Assembly (NCBI GenBank): GCA_918026815.1
Contig: CAKJVC010000201.1
Span: 62,001-126,000, forward strand
DNA from: Chalara sp. BL73
Lineage: Eukaryota > Ascomycota > Leotiomycetes > Helotiales
Reading direction: 5' to 3'
DNA length: 64,000 nucleotides
The notes beneath the pieces were generated by a model, which saw nothing but the letters and a program-made list of their open reading frames with translations, had not been told where the DNA came from and made no database searches. Made by a program: the position numbers and the translations under genes. Below are positions 23,331-34,792 of this stretch, piece after piece (within the stretch, counting starts at the first letter, position 1; the number at the start of each line of letters is the position of its first letter).

Positions 23331-25077
23331 GACGAGGCTTGAAAGGCTGCCATGTGCGACTGTGATGGTATAACTTATCGGAATAGAAAGACGGGCCGTT
23401 AAGTAGTCCCAAGCGCGCAAAGAATTGTACTATTCTGTACTAAAAAAAGCATTTCTCTGTGATCCTTCTATCCTTTCTGCTTTCCCATCTAATTAGCACC
23501 AGCGAAATAAACCCAAAGCGCCCAAATCCCACAAGCATGACCACAACAACCACCCTAAAACCACACAATCAGCGCTCCTTCGTGAGATACCGCTGCTCTA
23601 TCAGAGAGGCAAAAAGACAAAGGCAGCCTCCCACTTCCACTACCCAAACACCTCAACCGACGCCCAAAACCCCAAAGACGCACCCCCCACGAACTACAGA
23701 AAACGCCCGCTAAAGCCCCAGCGGATCCCAAAGAAATCCTACCAAGAACCGAAAAAAATGCAGGATATCTAAAAACTTAACGAAAGGGGCTGTAAGCGAG
23801 CGCGCCAAGATACCTGATCCAGGGGGGAACGTGTTATACCCAGGCCCATCAAGAAGCCATATAAAAAAAGGAGCCATCGCCCGCTGGAGCGTTCGGTATG
23901 CGCCATGCAAAGGAACCCGTTGACAGCGCGAACAAGAACCCCCGAACCTACCTGGCGGCCGTGAAATCCCACGCATACGTACGTACATACGCATGCCGCA
24001 AGATCCCAACTACGCGGAACCAAACGCTGCGGCACCCAGCCGCGATCCGTATGCCTACCCCCCCCACCGGGAAAGATCATGACGTGACAAGGCCCGCCGT
24101 TCGGTTCGGGCGGTAGGAAGAAAAAAAGAAGAAGAAGAAAAAGACGAATGCGCAGACACAGAGGCGGGAGCGGGATGAGATCTGCGCGGCGAGCTGCCTC
24201 TGCATTACTAGCCCGCGCGGATGCTCCCGGGGCGCATATCACGCACTGCATATCACGCGCTCGGGATCTACGGGGGAGGGAAAGCTTGATACGTCAGGAC
24301 GCGGCCGGGCTGCTTCGGGCAGATCGCAAAACGTCGAGGAGCGTGGCGTCCTCGGATTTTCGTTCATCTGGATCGTCGGGGGGTATGGGGGCAGATACGT
24401 GCATGTGTTGAAATAGTAGCCGGTGGATACGCTACCTAGGACTTACTAACCATTCTTTGCCTTCACTTGAGAGGAGTTGTCTAGCACGCTTTCCTAAAAC
24501 CGTATAGAAGCCAACGACTGATATCAAGTTGCAAGTCTCGAAACATGATCATGATTTGAATGCTTTTGAATTTCCATCCCCGTATTCTACACCGCTGGCC
24601 GCCGATACCCAATAGCACCGGACCATCATGCTCCTCCTACCAGCCTCCCATGTCTCCCTCCCTATATTCCACTCTTCCAGACGGCTCTCCATCATCGCTC
24701 AAAGATCGAATCCAGAGCACCATCATCACCTCCAGAGAGAAATGAAAATCTTCAAAACATCCATCGAGGATAAGGAAAAAGGAAAAAAAGAGGTCTATAT
24801 ACACATTACTGTCTTTCCCTAGGAAGTATCGTGGCCAGCTGTGTGTAGTCTGCCTCCACATTCGCGAAAATCTAAAAAATCCGGCGCAAATGTGCAAAGA
24901 ATTGAGAAATTAAAGCACCAGGCACCTCGCCAGGTCCGAAATCCTGGACGAGATACGACGCAAAGAAAAATGTACAAAGATCATTTCGCTCATATCAGTT
25001 TCGCGCCATCCATCCAATTACGCCATACCCCGATCGTGCTGCAAAGGCTAATCCAAATTCCATTTTCGATCTAGAAA
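23331..25077. other. Intergenic region in copy B
   Basis: Duplicate of 16330-18063. Homopolymers here are mostly one base longer than in copy A (for example around 23442, 23755, 23820, 23870, 24055). No supported gene; the last part is the 3' flank of the SH3 gene. Confidence 0.45.
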
Positions 25078-26854
25078 TCACAAGGCCTGACCTACGGGCT
25101 TTCTATGCACTACGCTAGCGGCAGCTGGTGGAGGACCCGAGTGTTCAACGGCGGAATTCAGGGGGCTTGGATTGGGAGGGCTATTGCGACGATCAGGGTT
25201 TTGAGTGGCGGAATTGCTGCGAGATCGGTTTTGGCTGTTTGGTGATGCAGGAGCCTGTGGATTGTACTTAGGCCCATTTGGTGTCATGGGTCTAGCTTGT
25301 TGACCGTTAGGAGTCATCGGTCTGGCTTGCTGGCTGCCATTGGGAGTCATTGGACGGGGACCTTGGTTCATAGACGGAGATTGAGGACGTGGTTGTTGTC
25401 CCGGGACCCGCTTGCCTGGAGGTGGGGGACCGCGAGGACCATTTTGCTGAGGACGCGGCTTAACGGGGCGGGTGGAGAGGCATGTTCGAGGGCAAACACC
25501 TTGTCGAGACCGATCGAGACGAATACAGAGAGCCTGTAATATGTTAGCTTGATAAACAACCAAAGATTCCGGAAAAACCTACCCATCCATCATCATACTC
25601 GTGGAGCATTCTGATCAATTGACCCGCGCGCAACTCAAGCTCATCATCCATGGAAGGCTTAAAGTCGAGCTGGACACGATGAACTGCGCTGTTGGGGGGA
25701 CCACCAGCAGCAGCGATGGCCGCGCCAGAGGCAGATGTGGTTTGAACAGGAGTGTTTGGACTCTCGGATGACATGCTGAACTCGGTTCCAGCAGGACTTG
25801 GTGGGCCCATGAAAGGACCGGAGCGAGTAAGATCGAGAGGTTTCACATCACGTTTAGAAGCACCACGAGCAAGCCCAATCGTACTAGCTGATATAGCTTC
25901 AGTCGAGATTTCACCTCCTGGGCCAACTGCATTAACAATGGCAGGACCATTTGCATTGGCGGAATCTATCGTCTCTGCGTGGTTACCAAATGGATTGTTT
26001 CTGTTGGATTCGTGTCCAGTAGAAGGAAGCGGCTTCTCATTATTAGAAGATGCCAAAGCGAGGGCGTTGCCACGGCTTTGACGTCTCTCACCGAAGGCCA
26101 TGAATTGGGTAACGGGGCGAAGGGACAATCGTGGTGCATCGGCGGTTGTGCGGGTGCTTGCGGCACGACCGGCTCCGGCAAAGGCAGCCTTCTCGTTATT
26201 CTCAATTAATTGCTCGCCCTTCTTAGCAGCATCGCGGCGCTTCTTGAAGAAGAATAGGATCAGGGCGAGAAATGTTCCGATCAAGAGCAGGATACCAATG
26301 GCAAGACCTGCCTTTCCCCCGGCGCTCATTCCTCCATCTGTTGACTTTGAGCTGGCAGATGCCGTCTCGCTCGCTGCGGTCAAGGTTGACGAACGTGTAG
26401 GTGTCTTTACGATTGGGGAATCGGTTGCAGCAAGAAGAGGTATATCCGCATCGACAGATGTAGAGCTCGGCCCGATCGACGAAGGAAGACCGGTGGCTGA
26501 GGTTTTCAGGGTTGTTTGAGCCAGTAGTTGTGTCGAAGACTTCGAACGCTGAGATGTTGAAGCAACACCAGCCTCGTCGGTAGCATCCGCATCCGCGTCG
26601 TTCGGTGTCGCCGCAGCAGTGGCAGAGGCAGCCTGTTGATTTCCTTGGCTCATGGTAGTCCATCCTCCAATCTCCCCATCGAAAGTCTTCGAGGCAGTTA
26701 CGTAGACGATTGATACAAAGGTTTGTTGCGGGTCTGGGTCGGGCTCTGCAAAAGGATTGGCGTTTGCGATAGCCTCCGCGGCGGCCTCTGCGAAAGCCAA
26801 CGCATCGGGAATCGGATTGCGAATTTGGCGACGATGGCTGTGACCGTGAACCAT
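25078..26854 (-). CDS. Membrane-anchored SH3-domain protein
   Basis: Two exons, 25583-26854 and 25078-25533, joined in phase across a 49-bp intron (GTAGGT to ATTACAG). The product is about 575 residues. Order: an Ala/Pro-rich N-terminal region, a Ser/Thr-rich presumed extracellular part, and one transmembrane helix (about residues 179-200, GLAIGILLLIGTFLALILFF) followed by KKRRD, which sets the cytosolic side. A long disordered stretch leads to an SH3 domain split by the intron: VQLDFKPSMDDELELRAGQL, HEYDDGW joined to ALCIRLDRSRQGVCP. The tail is Pro-rich with three PMTPNG repeats. The layout (single membrane helix plus C-terminal SH3) recalls Fus1-like or polarity adaptors; the role is inferred. 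Its exon 2 is partly duplicated at 18064-18495. Confidence 0.8.
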
Positions 26855-28771
26855 GATGACTTCTTTACCCCGTGAGTTCTGGTGGTGTGTGCAACAAATT
26901 CTGGGATGTGGTCTTTGGTATTTCTGGTGGAAGGGGTTGGTTTTGATTAGCGTCGCGGTGACTGATTATTGATTGTGAGGTGATGTGACTGAGGCTAGCG
27001 AGCAAGCGAATATGGGTGGGTGAGTGAATGTGAGGTGGATTTTGATTATTCGTGATCGTAATAGCGGTAAAGAACGTGCAAGTGTACAAGTTCAACACTC
27101 GACCGGTAAAAGAAGGACGGTGAGCAATGAAATGTTCCTTGAGGGGGGAGGGAAGACCGGCGACAGCGAAGTCGATGGTGTTGGAAGGGTTGAAAGGGAG
27201 AGAGGAGAGAGAAAGAGTAAGAAGGGGTGTGTGGGTGGGGGGGGGGGGGGAAGCGCACGAGCGACCAGATGGGAAAAAAGGTTGAAAGCTGTTGCTTGAT
27301 TGATTGATGGCTTGCTTGCTGAGCTTTGCGAATGGGCGATAGGGATGTGTTTACGTTGATTGGACGCTCAGGCTGATGTAGTGGATCCACTTATGCAGGT
27401 CCCTCGTTGTTAATAGCCACGCCTTACCTAGAATATACCTAGCGTGATCCTCTAGCTCAGGTACACCCGATGGTGGCTAAATCGATTGGTCCAATCTCAC
27501 ATGGAGCAGGGGAGGGGGGGGAGGATAAACGGATTTCCAGGGGGGGGTGCCTGGTACCAAGATAGAAAGAAGTGCTGGAGATCTCCAGAGGGATGAGGTG
27601 AGAGGAAATTACTGGCAAAATAAGGAAGTAGGTAGGCGCTGGAGAGCGGCACAGGGGGGGGATACAAGATCAGCGTCCTTCTGCAGCGAAGGAGAATCTG
27701 TGAATGCTTGGTAGGTGTGATCAAAAATATCGTAGGCGCTTCTACTGTACTGTATTGTATTGTGCTCTATATCCCTTTATGCTATTATTACAACCCCCCC
27801 AGCAGGCCATAGTCATGATCATGATCGGTTCGTGCCATGGCGGGCCTCGTGAAACTTTTGTCCTCTGTGCGCGGTTCCCTCCAAACGGCGCCGTCACCTT
27901 TCTTGTCGCGTGTTCGTCCGACCATCTTCTTCCTTCCTCCCACCTGGTCCTTGTTAGTCCCCCCTCTCTTTCTCGAAAATCTACGCAAGTAAGTCCTCAA
28001 GTACAGTAATCGACCGAGTTTCTACCGCCCACCAATCATCCTAGCTCGGTTACAACAGATGGAGATGGGAAAAAAAAAAAAAAGAGTTCAAACAGAAAAC
28101 CAACCCCCAACCACGTCATTCACTGCCTCGATACAATATAAATCATCGATGATCTTTCGCTCTTTCCAGATGTCTCATTTCCGCGATATCGACGGTGGCG
28201 AGATTACCTTCGTTTCATCGTCAAAGGCATGATGATCGTTCATCTTATCATTTCCCCCCCGGAGGATCGTTTCCTATAGATGGGTGGGGAGCTGGTGACA
28301 GGCATTGTTTCAAACGAGGTATTCTTCACGTGATAGGAAACATGTCATGGGGGGAAAACGTGATGGTGAAAGTTTGATTTAACGAACCGTTTCTTGATTG
28401 ATTGACATGTGTTCTGTATCTTCCTAGTTCTTGTGATAGTCGACAGAAGGTTGTGGCTAGTGTTTCACATATATTAATGAATGAAAGTCAATAATGGCAT
28501 CGTGAAAGAGCTTCCACATCCGAGAAACAGACCACATCGAGCCTGATTAAATTCGGGGATGATGAAGACTGTATGTTTGCAGTGTGCTTGCAGAATGCTT
28601 TGAAATGTCCCCATAGAGTTTCATTGACTTCTATATCTTACGAGACGAAATGCCTGTCCCATAGAGCTCGCAGTAGAATTAATCCCGACACCAGTATTTG
28701 CCCATTTGTCAACCCACCCAAAGAACCCCACCCATAATATTAGTATCAGTACCATCAGTATTACCAGTAGA
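26855..28771. other. Intergenic region with G- and A-runs
   Basis: Upstream region of the SH3 gene followed by non-coding sequence. Contains a 14-base G-run (about 27237-27250), other G-rich runs near 27510-27660 and an A-run near 28070. CA/CT-rich leaders on the minus strand fit the SH3 gene 5' UTR. No supported gene. Confidence 0.45.
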
Positions 28772-30910
28772 TTACAAGCCGCGGCCCATCTCCCATTGGC
28801 TTCTCGCTCTCCTCGCAAGAGGCTCGACGCGATTGACCGGAGCATCTCTTGGCTGAAATGGGTCATACCAGACGATCTCCTCAGTGCTCCGAACAGATGA
28901 TGGGTATCGCATCTTCTGCTTCGCCTCTTTGCCTGCTCGGTATTGGCGGCGTGATATTCCGGGAGGCGCAGATGCAACAGTATCAGGAGAGCTGGGTCTG
29001 GAGCTGTCGTCTGCAAAGAGGCTGCTAAGATCCGGTGAAGAACGGTTGAATTCATAGTTGACAATCGCGTACAGACCGCCAACAGTTCTATCATCGTAGT
29101 CTGAGTACTCGAGCTCCGCCTCAAATGCACGCCAGTTAGATGCATCAGACACAGGCTCCTCGGCTCGTGCCTCACGATCACCTTGCTCACCAGCTTGAAT
29201 GACAAATCCGGCCTGAGGAACATCATGGTCCAGGATGAATGTGACACTAGCCGAGGAGGACGAGCACGTACTTCCACTCTCTGACTCAGCATCGAAGCCA
29301 CGTTCATCATTAGACTCAGAATGCTTGTTACCGGCTATATCCTCTTTGTGACGCTGTTCAGAGCTGTCACCAAGATTCGAGGTCTTGTCATGAGCGGCGG
29401 TCTCCTCCATAACTAGCTGTTCAGAGTTATTATCAGAACGAGATCTTGCGTCGTTAACAGCATCCTCTCTCGCGGCTTGCTCAGAAATAGATTGCTCAGA
29501 GTCGTCTTCAAAGCCAGGATGGACATCCCTAACAACAGCCTCTCCTTGAACTTGTGCAGAACTAGATTGCTCACAGTCATCACGAGACACAAGTTGCTCC
29601 ATGTCAATGTCATCGTTATGGTTGTCGCGCTCAGGGCCATCATTACTACCATCACCATCAGAGGTCCGTTCATCAGTCGCGTCGCCAGAGCCTTCCTCGT
29701 CTTTGCTGCTGTCTACCTTAACCGCATCCTCGCTAGCAATGGGAACTTCGACAACAAGTGATTCCTCAATGCCAGCGCCATCATTACCAGCGATGCTACC
29801 TTCTTCACCATTGTCACGTTCATCCTTGTTTTCTGAAGATACCACTGAGCTCTCACATGACGAGATGTTATTGAAACCGCGAGGAAGACTAGCGTATCCC
29901 ATCTGCTCCATCATGGCCTTGCTGTGATTAAGTTGCTCTTCTATACGTTCAATCATTGTTTCGGTGGTCCTGCGGTTGAGAAAGGGCCTATTGAGCGCAA
30001 TTTCTGGGACAGCTTCGGCGGGGCATTGCTTCTCTGCAGAGCTCTGGATGGGCAGAATTGTGGTGCTAGGTTGCTTGCTAACAGGCAGAAAGTATTCGTT
30101 GATGTACTTCTTTAGGGTGAGTTTGTTGGGCAAATTGTCGGCATTTGGCTCATCAACATTTGGTGACTCAATGTCAGGCTAGAGATTGTCAGTTCTTATT
30201 GGCTTAGAGTCTTTTGATATTACTTACGGTGACTGAAACCTGAGGCTGGGATTGGCATTGATTTAGGACCTCGGAGACAGGCTCAGAGACAGCGCAAGAA
30301 ACAGCTCTCTTCTTTGAACCCTTTCTGCGTCGCTTGTTCTTCGCGTTCTTTTTCGCCGACTGGGAGAGTTCACCGGTGTTCGAAGTGGTTATATGTTGCA
30401 GTGACGCCTTCTCATCCTCTTTGCTACTAGAGCAGGATAGACCGACTCCCTTCTCAGCGATCTTCTTAGTGCTCCAGTACATCTTGGGGGTATCACGAGC
30501 TGTTCTGTACATCCTAGCACCAAAATCTTTGACAGCATTCAAGCTAGGTACCTTGTTACGAATAGGTCGAACAAGTCGGATGACTGCATCATAAGCCTTT
30601 GAGCAAACCGATTTGTTTGAATCACGCTCTAGAACAGCTCTCTCCTTTTGCAATCTGGCAAGCGCCTTCGCCTTCTCCTTCGCCTTCTCCTGGCCCTTTG
30701 TCGTCTTACCAAACGGACCAGAGAATTTTTGAACCTGGTGAAAGATCGCCACCACGAGGACTAGACCTGTCAAGGGTACCCAGGGATCGAAGAGTGCTTC
30801 CTTCAACGCTGTTGTGACTAAAGGTTAGGCGCCTTGTCCAAAATCATTTGTGGATTTTGAATCATGGTAAATTACTTACAGCTATTGTATTGCTCAATTC
30901 TTTGAGGCAT
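28772..30910 (-). CDS. Single-pass membrane protein with acidic disordered C-terminus, function unknown
   Basis: Three exons: 30880-30910 (MPQRIEQYNS), about 30228-30808 and 28772-30178. Intron 1 starts GTAAGT; its acceptor is either TTTAG (exon from 30817) or ACAG (from 30808), both in frame. Intron 2 is GTAAGT to CTCTAG. The product is about 670 residues. A hydrophobic helix near residues 18-35 (PLTGLVLVVAIFHQV) is followed by a Lys/Ala/Glu-rich helix, a basic patch (KKNAKNKRRRKGSKKR, a possible nuclear or membrane-binding signal), then a long Asp/Glu/Ser-rich disordered region. I do not recognise the family. Just past the stop, another frame encodes a second strong hydrophobic stretch (about 28687-28745), so the 3' end may be misread by a frameshift or an unrecognised intron. 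Confidence 0.6.
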
Positions 30911-32588
30911 TGCTGCTGTTACTGAACTTATCGCGTCATTTGCGCTCGGAAAGGTGAAGGTGTCGAAGTTCGAACAGATCCCTCTGGTTATAACTTCACG
31001 CGTTGATTTATATCTGCGCTAACCCAATTCAGACAAGGCGTAAATCATTGCTACGGTGGACAGAAATCCAGGCTGCCATATAGCGGCGTTAAGACTTGCT
31101 ATCGACTGTATATAAATCCGATCGAATCCAGATTGTGCATATTGTTACATTCAATGGCAGGCACGGGTCCGCAAAAACAATGACCCCTTATTTAAGCGAG
31201 CACGGGATCGTTCTGTTCCTTTGGGCCGGAAAGTGCTACTTAAGAGAATATCCATGGATGATATTCTTACTATGATGATCTTACAAGTTGAATGACAGAG
31301 GCGTAGGACCAAATGGTGTAACCAGTTGCTGTATAGCAAGCGAGGCGAAGGCGCCGCTTCGGCGCATACAACTAGAGCATTAAGAAGAACTCGGAAGTTC
31401 GTCGCAGGGATTGAGTTGGTGGCATTGCTGATTACTTAGACCCCCAATATCCTACTCAGGTTGGTGCATATTGCGATCGATTGGCCTGATGAGAGATATG
31501 GGATTGAGACTAAGCACTGGTGTGTCATGGTCCGACAAGGAATTGAATGAGTAATTCTATACTGGGAACTCCATCTTGAAAATAGAATGCCAATATAGTA
31601 GCTCTCCCACATGGATGCTGTGGCTATTGAATATTTCCTCCTCGAACATGCTAATATAACTTCTTTCGTGTGATCAAATCGCGATTGCTGTCAGAATTAT
31701 AGCCCCGCATGGCGAGAGCTAGTCCCGAGCGTTGAGGCAGACTACAAGCAATAATAGAGAATAGGCTTGTCGTCTCGCCACTGTGCGCAAGAAAGGACAA
31801 GAAGTGCCTTCCCGCTGAGCCGTATTAAGTATGCCGGCGAACTGTCTCGACGTTTCAATAGGCAGGCAATTAGCGGCGTCGGTCAATCTTCATGATCGAT
31901 GTCGGCTTCTGAAGCCGCCATGGTAAGAGCATCTGCGTTATCGTAGTTTCTTCGAACAGCTTCGCCCGAGAATGGCTCCTCATGAGCTCAGATTGGGCTG
32001 CCTTTCGAGCATGGTTATGCGTAGTCGGAATTCTTGGGGACCGATGCCTGAAGGACAGTTCCGCAAACATCATTAGTAGCTCCAACGCTAGAAATCTGAG
32101 CTAAACCCGTCCCGCACTTATAACGCTACCCTTCGCCAGAAATTGAAGCTACTTAGACTGCAGGATACGGTGTATTCCACGTTCTTCACATGGCAAGGCC
32201 GTCACTACTAGATGAAAAAGGAGGAGCAATTAAGCGAATGACGGTCCAGCAAGCAAACGTGGACATATTTCTGCTTCGTCTTGTTTTCAACCCTCCAGAT
32301 TGGGTATCATTGCTTCTAACATGGCAGCCGCTAACATATCCAACTCCAAACTCCAAATAAGACGCTCATCCTTATCTCTAATTCATTGGAGCAATTGTCA
32401 AAACCACCCATTCCGGCCACCTATCCTCGTCCTTCGGTCGAGTCCGGTGAGAGACGTGCTTTTCTTCAACTCCTACGAGGGTCTCCTTCCCTCAGCTCCA
32501 ACTAGTCGGCCAAGGCCGATAGATGCTTTATGGCAAACGCGAGGTTGGCTGGATTAATTGTAGAACAAGATACTATGGTGGAGAATGG
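30911..32588. other. Intergenic region without a supported gene
   Basis: Short open frames on both strands (for example 31870-32085 minus and 32300-32557 plus) have no recognisable domain. Nothing here continues the RGS-LOV gene beyond its stop at 32589. Confidence 0.45.
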
Positions 32589-33736
32589 TTAGAGGTGTGA
32601 GACTTTTGAAAAAGAACTCTTGGCCTTCGCAGAATCCTGGCTTTTAACGCTGGGTGGGCGGAGCTTTCCAATCTCGTATAATATCTCAATCTCATCATCT
32701 GCTACGCTCAGGACTTTCAGTATATCTGTGCGAGAATGGACGGTTGTTCTGCAATTAATTTGTCCCCCAAGAAAGAAAGATATCTTGCCTCGTTCATTGA
32801 ACAGTGGTGAGCAATGGAGCAAATTCCAGAATGGCTCACCAGGTTTGCGATAGTTAAGCAAAAGCTCAACTGTCTCTTCCTCTACGTCAATAGCTGCACG
32901 AAAACGATGTGTAGCTTTAGAGTCAGTCATTTCGCCCTGCAGAAAACGACAATTTCGAGGCATAATGTCCTTACGACTATACCCAGTTACTGCCACAAAG
33001 CTATCAGATGCAAACACAGTAGGATTGTCCGCTGCACTATACTGCTATGCCAGCCTTAAACTTCTATAGAACCCGAATATTTTACCTAGAATCCGTCAAA
33101 CAAAAACCAATCCCCAAGTCCTTGAAATTTATCCCGATTATTGGCTGGTGCTTGGGTTGCGGATGTGGTCATTTGATGCTTCACAAATCGAGGATAGGCA
33201 TCACTGAACAAAACCCTTTCGGCATCTTCCTGGGCCATGGTAAATATACTCCCGAGACCCGGGATGATACTTTGAGTGGCATTATTTATGTCAGCGGATA
33301 CGCGACGGGTCAATTGACTGGAGATATTGATATGTTGAGGCGCCTAAGATGATGTGTAGGAAGTATGTAAAGTAGAGAAGGACTGTGTAACGTCATCCAG
33401 CAATCGATTATAAGAGTTAACCTACAAGAATGTATGAGTGATGCGACCATGAAAGAGAATACTTTTGGGTGCATTAATCTTCAAGCGTTTAAAATATTCA
33501 CCCAGATGCACACATACCTTTTGTAAAAACTCCATTGCCTCCCCACGGTTCCTACTGTGGCAATATCTTAAGAATCTATAAGCTGTTGTAGGGTTATAAA
33601 TAGTGAGCTGAAAGACCTCAGTGCTGAAGAAGTCCGTGACACCGCTACCCATACCACCAGCAGATCCGTTCAAGGCACCGGCCTTTCTTCTACTGACTTC
33701 CACATCGTCATAAACATGGCTGCTATTGTGAGACAT
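32589..33736 (-). pseudogene. Broken RGS-LOV photoreceptor gene
   Basis: Exon-like segments at 33518-33736, 33089-33421 and 32589-33031 encode in order an RGS-type helical region (NPTTAYRFLRYCHSR, FVKHQM further on) and a LOV domain. The LOV part has the flavin-adduct motif NCRFLQG with its cysteine, NYRKPGEPFWNLL and FFLGGQIN, all residues needed for flavin binding. This domain order matches fungal RGS-LOV blue-light sensors such as those known from Botrytis. Intron A (GTATGT to TTGTAG) joins in phase. Then an in-frame TAG at 33344-33346 interrupts the RGS part. A second in-frame TAG at 33086-33088 sits just before a GTAAAA donor, and the next exon (acceptor GTGCAG) is out of phase. The LOV part is well preserved, so inactivation looks recent. 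Undiscovered splicing could rescue one lesion but hardly both. Confidence 0.75.
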
Positions 33737-33945
33737 ATTCTGCTTGAGCTCAGTCCGTGCAGCTCGAGAAAAATTCTAGCCCTTTTCTGTGAGCAGTATC
33801 CTAAGGTCCATTTATACTCGATGATGGGTGTGATTAAGATGAAGATCAAATTATACGCATCTCATACTAGTGGGCATTGACCCAGAAATCACTCAGCGGT
33901 ATCTCCATCTTCACTTCCTCGTTCCTCCGGGCAGCAAACTCCTAC

Positions 33946-34200
33946 CAATAAGACGATCCATCCACGGCTCGAGCCAAAAGTGAATGGAAGGTTTTGTCAA
34001 CCTCATTGAAGCAATACCATAGCACATGCCGCTGAAGAAACTTTGGAGGCGTTTCAAAATCCATCCTTGGATAGGTTAATTCTACACAAAATCTACTTTG
34101 ATACGTAGGCTTGGGTTATTTTCTGTTTCCAAAAGCGTCCTCAACATTTCTTTGAGCGTGCGTTCTTGTTGTTTTGCTTCTCTTTTCCAACCAGAGACCT
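33946..34200 (-). pseudogene. Protein-coding relic, unidentified
   Basis: On the minus strand two frames that join by a single shift near 34085 read like one protein: a charged helix (KQQERTLKEMLRTLLETE) followed by DFETPPKFLQRHVLWYC and HSLLARAVDGSSYW, ending at a GTAGGA donor-like site. I cannot name the family. It lies between the RGS-LOV pseudogene and the left end of the transposon. It could also be an exon of a degraded gene. Confidence 0.35.
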
Positions 34201-34327
34201 TGTATATGGTAAAGTCCATATATCTGGTCTAATGCTTTGATCATCGTCGGTATCTCTAATTATATGTTCTATGGATCTCGATACATCTGCATTGCTAGCT
34301 ATAGCATATATAAATTAGCATGGCATG

Positions 34328-34335
34328 GTTATTCC
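34328..34335 (+). repeat. Left target-site duplication of the hAT element
   Basis: GTTATTCC, identical to the 8 bp at 40568-40575. Confidence 0.92.
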
Positions 34336-34480
34336 TAGACTGCGCAGAAACCCACGGGGCGGGCCGGGGCCCCCGACCCATGGGACCCCGTGGGTCGGGT
34401 CTTCGAGGCTCGCTTCCCCCGTGGGGTGGGTTGTATATTTTGACCCCAACCCGCGGGACCTCAATGGGGCCCCGATAAGA
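34336..34480 (+). repeat. Left terminal and subterminal arm of the hAT element
   Basis: TIR TAGACTGCG, then a GC-rich arm with repeated CCCACGGGG/CCCGTGGGG units that can pair with each other and with the right arm. Such arms usually bind the BED finger of the transposase. Confidence 0.8.
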
Positions 34481-34792
34481 TTAACTAAATATAGAAACTA
34501 CAGTCAAACTCCTCTACAAGAATGTAGGGCGGACTGGCGGAATTTTAAAAATATACGAGGTATTCTAGTATCGAGATGATTCTTTCCAGTTTTGGCATTG
34601 ATTTTTCTATGTGCACACAGGTTAAACAAGGCTATTTTGTATACTTGTTTTTACAAAAGTACTTGAAATGCAAAGTGGTTGATTAGTATAAAAATTAGTA
34701 TAAAAATTAAACTTCAAATGTTAAATCTAAACATATTGTAATAGAGTGGAAAAAATTGTGAATTATAATAATACAACACTAATATTCTAAAA

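Larger units (their letters stand above)
18495..25511. repeat. Direct duplication, copy B (about 7.0 kb)
   Basis: Second copy of the segment at 11489-18494. It abuts copy A without a gap and runs into the unique part of the SH3 gene after 25511. Differences from copy A are almost all one-base homopolymer changes, plus a few substitutions (for example near 24271 and 24424). Confidence 0.95.

Noticed and set aside
11489..25511. Duplication caused by a transposon or LTR element
   Set aside because: No terminal repeats, target duplication or transposase at the breakpoints; the units hold ordinary host genes.
25979..26663. Open frames inside the SH3 gene on both strands
   Set aside because: Shadows of the low-complexity part of the real exon 25583-26854.
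28621..29310. Separate 229-residue gene overlapping the 28772-30910 gene
   Set aside because: Most of it is antisense-like shadow in another frame; only its last 55 residues look meaningful and are reported as a possible frameshifted tail.
34329..34336. Target duplication read as TTATTC or TTATTCCT
   Set aside because: Starting the TIR at TAGACTGCG gives a perfect 8-bp GTTATTCC on both sides with symmetric ends, the best hAT fit.
34325..34579. Pro/Gly-rich plus-strand frame
   Set aside because: It crosses the target duplication and GC-rich transposon arm and is not a gene.
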